This document shows positions 58,685 through 64,000 of a stretch of 64,000 nt of DNA, in pieces (the stretch's first letter is position 1; every line of letters starts with the position of its first letter). Origin of the DNA: Brugia malayi (lineage: Eukaryota; Nematoda; Chromadorea; Rhabditida; Onchocercidae); assembly GCF_000002995.4 (NCBI RefSeq), contig NW_025062476.1:13387001-13451000 (forward strand), written 5' to 3'. The translations under genes and the position numbers were made by a program. Under the pieces are notes generated by a model that was given only the letters and a program-made list of their open reading frames with translations, was not told the DNA's origin and made no database searches.

Positions 58685-58981
58685 TTCTATTTCTTGTTTT
58701 ATTTTAAAATGCCACTAATTTTTGGTGTTTAATGTAAAAATGTAAAAAACATACATTCGTTAAGAAGTACAATTTCACCGTAAATGAACAAAAAAAAAAA
58801 AAAAAAGACACCTCATCCAACAAATAATCTTTAACAGTTACAAATAAATTAAACAATTAAATTATATATTTTTGTTTATTTTTAGATTATTCTTTTCTTC
58901 TTTCTTTCTTTTTTTTTGATCTTACTAATTCTATCAAACATGATGACATTTCTTTTTTTACGTTAAATTATCCATCATACG

Positions 58982-59125
58982 CTAGTTATAAATATCAGAT
59001 ACAACTTGACGTGTCAAACTTTCCAGTCCTACAACAAAATTATCCATCGCACCCTATTTATAAACATCAGATACAACTTCACGTATCAAACTTTCTAATT
59101 GTACAACAAAATTATCCATCGCAAA
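58982..59125 (-). repeat. 72-bp tandem duplication of the ALG2 C-terminus including the stop codon
   Basis: Bases 59054-59125 encode the final ALG2 residues and stop (AMDNFVVQLESLIREVVSDVYK then TAG). The adjoining 58982-59053 is a diverged copy in the same frame reading AMDNFVVGLESLTRQVVSDIYN then TAG. The unit is 72 bp, or 24 codons, so frame is kept. The second copy has no internal stop. Confidence 0.92.
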
Positions 59126-61846
59126 AACACTCTCAACTCTTTTACGACCAGCATTACCCATAGCTATTGCTTTATGTTCATCTTTGATAAGAATTGCCAT
59201 CTTTTCTGCAAATGAATTTGCATTTTCCATTACCAAAAATCCTGTTTCATCATTAATAATAGTTTCACATGGTCCACCACTATTTGATGCAATTACACAA
59301 CATTTCATATACATTGCTTCCACTGGTACAATACCAAAATGTTCATTGGTTGGTGTATATAGTACTGCTGTTGCACGCCTCAATAACTCCAGTTTCTCCA
59401 TGTCAGCTATAGTAGTGAATTTTTTGAATAACTATGATTTATAATATCAAATTTCTAGTGTAATAAATAATAGAATATTCGAATTTCATATTCTCGCAAA
59501 AAAAAAAAGTGAATAAATAACTAAAAACATACTTGGTGATTTTAGAAATATATACTGCTCTTTGGATAAGCCTAATGCAATTGCATTTTTTTGCAATTCA
59601 ACAAAATGTGCAATGTTTTCATCATTCATAGTATCATAACCACCAGCAATTACAAGAAAACAATCTTGATAATCATCTTCTGGAATTTTTTCTCGAAGTA
59701 AACCTAAAATTGATTGAGTTACTAAGTTTCGATGAATTATTGAGTTCGATGAATTTTGTATACTCTAATTAATTCTTCTGTAACATAAAGCATATCTTTA
59801 TAAATATTGGAGAAAGAAAAATTTGAAAAACAAACTAAAGGCTTCCAATGCAAGGCCAATATTCTTTTTCCTTTCATACCGATTGATTGATACGAAAATA
59901 TGCCGTGCTTTATTTGGAATTTCATTTAATTCAGTTATTTCATCGCTATCAAAAAATTTGGTATTCAGTGTCGGATAAAGGACACGAATACTTTGAGCAT
60001 GAATGCATGGAAATGTTTCACTCACAGTTTTTCTTGTGAATTCACTATTCACACAAATTAAATCTGCCATTGCTGTTGTCCACGTCTAAAAATTATATGA
60101 AAAATGTGAGTGGCTGGAAAGTTAAATTTCAAATTCCCCACTTTTCAAACTATGAGAATTGGAATGGAAAAGTTATTTACTTTATAGTTAAAATATGCAA
60201 AATATGTATTTCATACAATGTGCTGGATATTTCGAATGAAAACTTTGTGCCTCACTACAGACTATGAATCAAACAGCAAGAAAAGAAAGGATTTGGTTGA
60301 TAATATATCGTCGGACCAATATTTTGCAGTCATTATCTTTTTTTTTTTTTTTTTTAAAAAAAAGAAACTAAAAATTGATAGTAAGCAAATAAACTCCACT
60401 AGTAGATGCATTTATCAGAATTTTATTCTTCTCAAATATGATCATAGGTAAGCTTACTTCAAACCAATCAACAAAAACACGGTAGAATTTCTTCATCATA
60501 CTTTCCCTCGTTGTTAATAGTTGATCGGGAAAATGACAATAGAAAATAACCGGTGCATTGAATAAACCAAGTAATCGAAATATCCGAAAAATCAACAAAC
60601 ATGAAGAGATCTGGAAAATATTATAAATTACTTAGTATATTGAAATCATAAATTTCAACATTAAAACACAATTAGCAAATAAAAACATTTCAAATAAAAT
60701 GACAAAGAACATTATGAAAAGTTGCTACAGCATAATAAGATTACAAAACAAGATAAGATTAAAAAAAAAAAAAATAGATCCAATTGTATTCTTCTAAAAT
60801 ATGATGATAGTAAGCTTAATATTTTGCTAAATCAAAAAAGAAAAAATTCTCACAGAATCAGAAAAGACAAGTTCTGTTCTTTTTAAAAATATGCAAATAT
60901 ATAGAGCGGCAATACACATCCTAATATAAGCACATAAAGCATGTCCAAATCCAAAAATTGATCGTGGAAATACATCAACAACTTTGATACCTGAAATTAA
61001 TCCATGCAAAAATTAGTGATTTTTTGGATGTGAATAAAAACTGACCAATTTATTTTTAGTCTCAATGTTCATGCAATTTTTATTTTTTGTAATCCATGAA
61101 AGAAAATCTTTTTCGGTACATTAATAAATAAAAAGAAAACACTTCGTTGCAATAATGCAATCGGATTCAATAACATTTTCTCATTTCACTTTACTAGATA
61201 ATAGTCGAATGATTTCTTTTTTTGCAACTTTTTTTTTTTTTTTTTGAGAACTAAAAAAGGAAATCTTTCTTAGCACATCAATGAATTAAAAAAAAAAAAA
61301 AACCTTCGTAGAAATAATAAAATGTTTCTTTTTTTTTGTCGTTGTTGTTACTATTACTAGTAGCAATAATCAATAATAAAAAGTTGTGGAGTTCAAAACA
61401 TTTGATTTATTCTACTTCTTCCATCTACTAATATTATGCTGATAATAATAATCTCATATTGTTTCAATGAGTTATTAAAATTATCTCTTCATAAATTATG
61501 CATGAAAAATTCTAATGAATTAAAATTTTTTTACTAAAAATTTGTTGCTGCTTGCAAGACTTTTAGTTATTAATAATTTATATCAATAATTTATTCAACA
61601 GTAACAAGTTAAGCAATCATTAATTATATTAAATAACTCATCATTAATTATAATAAGTAATGTAAAATTAAAATTAATTAAAATTTAACCAAATTCTTTG
61701 GTTTCCAGAAATGAATGCTTCGGATTGAAATGATTTGTCACAAATTGTACTCGATGACCATTTTGCTTCATTGCAATCGCTGCATCCACAACCAATCTTT
61801 CCGCTCCTCCGATACCCAAATCCGGATGAATTATCGTTATAAACAT
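59054..61846 (-). CDS. ALG2: ALG2 alpha-1,3/1,6-mannosyltransferase, complete, 6 exons, 406 aa
   Basis: Adds the second and third mannoses to the dolichol-linked oligosaccharide on the cytosolic face of the ER, early in N-glycan assembly. Exons on the minus strand: 61690-61846, 60854-60990, 60458-60610, 59836-60085, 59533-59703, 59054-59406; 1221 nt in frame. The N-terminus HPDLGIGGAERLVVDAA is the donor-fold glycine loop typical of ALG2. Then follow VDVFPRSIFGFGHA, FYCHFPDQLLTTRES, MADLICVNSEFTRKT, VLYPTLNT, SINRYERKKNIGLA and the C-terminal GT-B motif EHFGIVPVE, which fits the E-x7-E pattern of GT4 glycosyltransferases, then SNSGGPCETI. The middle (CAYIRMCIAALYICIF) is hydrophobic and suits membrane association. 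Length is close to human ALG2. A repeated C-terminal segment follows the stop. Confidence 0.96.
60991..61689. other. ALG2 intron 1
   Basis: Two diverged segments (about 61100-61160 and 61258-61325) look like an old ~155-bp tandem duplication: both run gaaa(a)tctttt, cacatcaatga/tacattaataa, an A-rich stretch, cttcgt and aataatg/aataaaat. The rest is AT-rich. In intron 2, a ~35-bp segment at about 60788-60818 resembles the sequence around the exon 3 donor (60428-60457). Confidence 0.45.
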
Positions 61847-63151
61847 ACTAAATTGATAATACCATTACTCGTAATTACTAGTAACAATAATCAATAACAT
61901 TTTTATAATAATAATAGTAATAAATAATTTACTAGTAACAATAATCAATAACAATTAATAATAACAAATAATAATAACAACAACAATAAATAATAATAAT
62001 AAATATTAATATAGTAACTAGTAATAATAAATAATAACAATAATAAGTAATATATAATAATAACTAATAATAATAATACTCTAATAACTAATAATAATAA
62101 ATGATAATATAATAACTAATAATAATAAATAATAATAATCACATATAGACACACACACACACACATACATACATACATGACACACAGACACACACACAGA
62201 CACACACACATTACATACATGCACAACACGTATACTTGTTAGGAAATCATTCTGGAAATGAGGAGAATACGAGACAGGCATACGGAAAGGACGATGAAAC
62301 GTGTAAGAGACGTGAAATTTTTCTCATATTTTTCGTAACACAAAAGCATTGTCATATTCAACCATTCATATATAGCATAAAAATCTTTCTGTTATTTTCC
62401 TAATTTTAGAAATGAACGATACCATCGTAAGTGACGTAAGTAACACGAAACGTAAGAGAAAAACAAAAAAATCGGAACATCCTACTTTGATGCGAAATGT
62501 ACTCTGGCAAATTGAACCTCACAATTTGCCGTAATAACGTGTAACGTGAAATAAGTAAGTTAGGTAATGTGTTATTGTTTTAGAGTAAGTAAAATTAGTT
62601 TTTGGCATATGTTTATAATTCTCGTTGGTAAATTTTCATATTTCATATTAAGAAAAAGGATAAAAATCTTTGGTAAAATAAAATGGATAGTGAAAAGAAA
62701 AAAAAAAAATGAATTAAGGAAAAAATTAAAAGCTTAAAGTGAGAGAGAAAAAAAGAAAAGAAAATTAAGAAAGATTTTAAAATTGATGAAAAATTTTTAA
62801 ATGTTAGATTTCTTTCAGATTTAAATAAAAATAGGATTAAAAATAATGAAATGTTTGCATATTTATTAGATATATATTTAAGTTTATTCTAGCGGTCGAT
62901 TTATATATGTAATATTATGTTGATGAAAATCTGCACTGTTAGCTCTTAAATTAATATATTTCTATCATTTCTGTTCAGTTAACTTCTATTAGATTCCAAG
63001 ATAAGAAAAAACAGAGAAAGAGAGAGAAGTCATGTGAATATTGTGTTAAATTCATTTGATCGTAGAAAAGTTGTTGTTATGTTTACATATTCTAAGTAAT
63101 AATCACATCTGTGTTTTCAGATATTTCTCTTTTTTTTAGATATAAAATACA
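61847..63151. promoter_or_regulatory. Divergent 5' region between ALG2 and the right-edge gene
   Basis: Start codons face away from each other across 1.3 kb. A long TAA/AATAAT-rich stretch (61860-62135) leads into a (CA)n tract with catacata (62148-62215). After that comes a less AT-rich segment (62220-62570) with several CGTAA/ACGTG motifs (gacgtaag near 62432, aacgtaag near 62449, aacgtgtaacgtg near 62536). I expect promoter function but cannot fix start sites. Confidence 0.45.
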
Positions 63152-64000
63152 ATGGTTGGTCGAGGTCATCCAAAACGTCATTTAAATAACCAAAATTTGG
63201 ATATTTCACGACGTATCGGTGAGAATAATATATATTATTTGTAATAAATATATTTTCTTTTTTTGTCAATAGAAATTTTAGACTTCTATACGTTTTTTTA
63301 CCACTGATGTAATTTTCAGAATTAAACCGATTGAATTTAAAAAGCATTTTGAGATTTTTCATCCCAAAAATGTTTCATTTTCTTTCTTATCGACAGATTT
63401 TTTTTTTTATAAATTTTTTATTTTTTTTCTATAGTTTTTATTTTTTTTAAAATTTTATAGTTTTAAATAAATTGTTATAGGACCAATTTTCCGTGTACGT
63501 CCAATTTACAGCTATTAAATTAGAAATTGATTAATTCGTAATTCTTTTTTTTTTTTTTCAGATGAAAATCCAAATGCATTTAATTCATCGATTCATTCAC
63601 GAAATTTGGGATCACAAGTAAGTTGTGGTTCTGTTATCGTTATCAGTTACTTAAGTAAAGCATTAAATGGTATCATTTATTGAAAGAAAAAATACTTCAT
63701 AGCATTCGTGATTTAATAAAAATCGATAATTTATAAGTAGAGTTCTATATTAGTGACTTATAGTTAGCTTTTTGCTTCGATCTCGTTAATTAGAAAAGGA
63801 TTATTTTATTATCACAAAATTTCATTTTTATACGATTTTAAGCTTTTTCTCAAAATCATAGTGTCACGATTCTTTGAAAAATCTCAAAAGTTTGCATTTC
63901 ATAATAGTGTGCTTACGAGTAAAAATTACTTTTATTCAATATTATATTTAAAAAAAAAAATTTTTCTTTTGCATTCTAGAATAACTCAAATTCTTCATCC
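63152..64000 (+). CDS. N-terminus of an unrecognised protein, 3 exons visible, truncated at right edge
   Basis: A possible gene start: ATG at 63152 opens MVGRGHPKRHLNNQNL. Exons are 63152-63218 (donor gtgagaat), 63562-63617 (poly-T then cag acceptor, donor gtaagttg) and from 63980 (ttctag acceptor) to the edge. All junctions keep one frame and give about 48 residues that are basic, then Asn/Ser-rich. I do not recognise the family, and a start this short could be misread. Support comes from clean splice signals in matching phase and a GC-richer coding stretch. The ATG context is acaatgg. Confidence 0.5.

Larger units (their letters stand above)
56080..58981. other. Intergenic region upstream of peroxiredoxin, downstream of ALG2
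   Basis: The left half should contain the peroxiredoxin promoter on the minus strand. It holds two GA-rich tracts (56830-56910, 56985-57040), a small tandem repeat and an inverted repeat near 57911-57978. ACGT motifs cluster at 57915-58025. (TC)n lies at 58650-58680. No gene is recognised. Confidence 0.5.

Noticed and set aside
59184..59444. Plus-strand 86-residue frame
   Set aside because: It is antisense to the conserved last exon of ALG2.

Overview
The window is nuclear DNA from a nematode. It is extremely AT-rich (GC about one fifth), with many short exons, introns full of homopolymers and microsatellites, and long gene-poor stretches. I read exons by eye from splice sites, reading frame and family conservation. 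The five complete genes each have splice phases that sum to a whole reading frame, at family-typical lengths where the family has one. Orthologue sets and sequence style suggest a clade III (spirurid/filarial-like) nematode, but that is inference; no SSU rRNA or spliced leader is present.

Layout, left to right. (1) 519-11046, minus: the N-terminal ~640 residues of a secreted large lipid transfer protein of the apolipophorin/vitellogenin/apoB type, running off the left edge. (2) 11047-12281: a shared divergent 5' region with a 20-bp tandem repeat array. (3) 12282-23279, plus: a complete 31-exon XRN1 5'-3' exoribonuclease (1655 aa). (4) 23280-27687: convergent intergenic DNA containing a GC-rich 70-nt hairpin (26946-27015). 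(5) 27688-34317, minus: a complete 3-exon Ski/Sno-family co-regulator (692 aa), probably the DAF-5 counterpart. (6) 34318-45859: a gene desert of micro- and minisatellites, including a ~650-bp pentanucleotide satellite. (7) 45860-52271, minus: a complete 15-exon atypical protein kinase C (PKC-3, 599 aa). (8) 54720-56079, minus: a complete 4-exon typical 2-Cys peroxiredoxin. (9) 59054-61846, minus: a complete 6-exon ALG2 mannosyltransferase (406 aa). (10) 63152-64000, plus: the first exons of an unrecognised gene cut by the right edge.

The genes do not form a pathway. They are housekeeping or developmental functions: mRNA decay, lipid transport, TGF-beta transcriptional control, cell polarity, peroxide defence and N-glycan assembly. 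Four of the seven lie on the minus strand between 27.7 and 61.8 kb, but separations of 2-11 kb argue against an operon.

The most unusual signals are structural. Three introns of the lipid-transfer gene have grown by tandem duplication of the 3' splice site plus the first bases of the exon. ALG2 carries an in-frame 72-bp duplication of its C-terminus, stop codon included, just after its stop. A 70-nt, 51%-GC precursor-microRNA-like hairpin sits in otherwise ~20%-GC DNA. XRN1 has one GC-AG intron. I saw no mobile-element coding sequence, tRNA, rRNA or CRISPR array.
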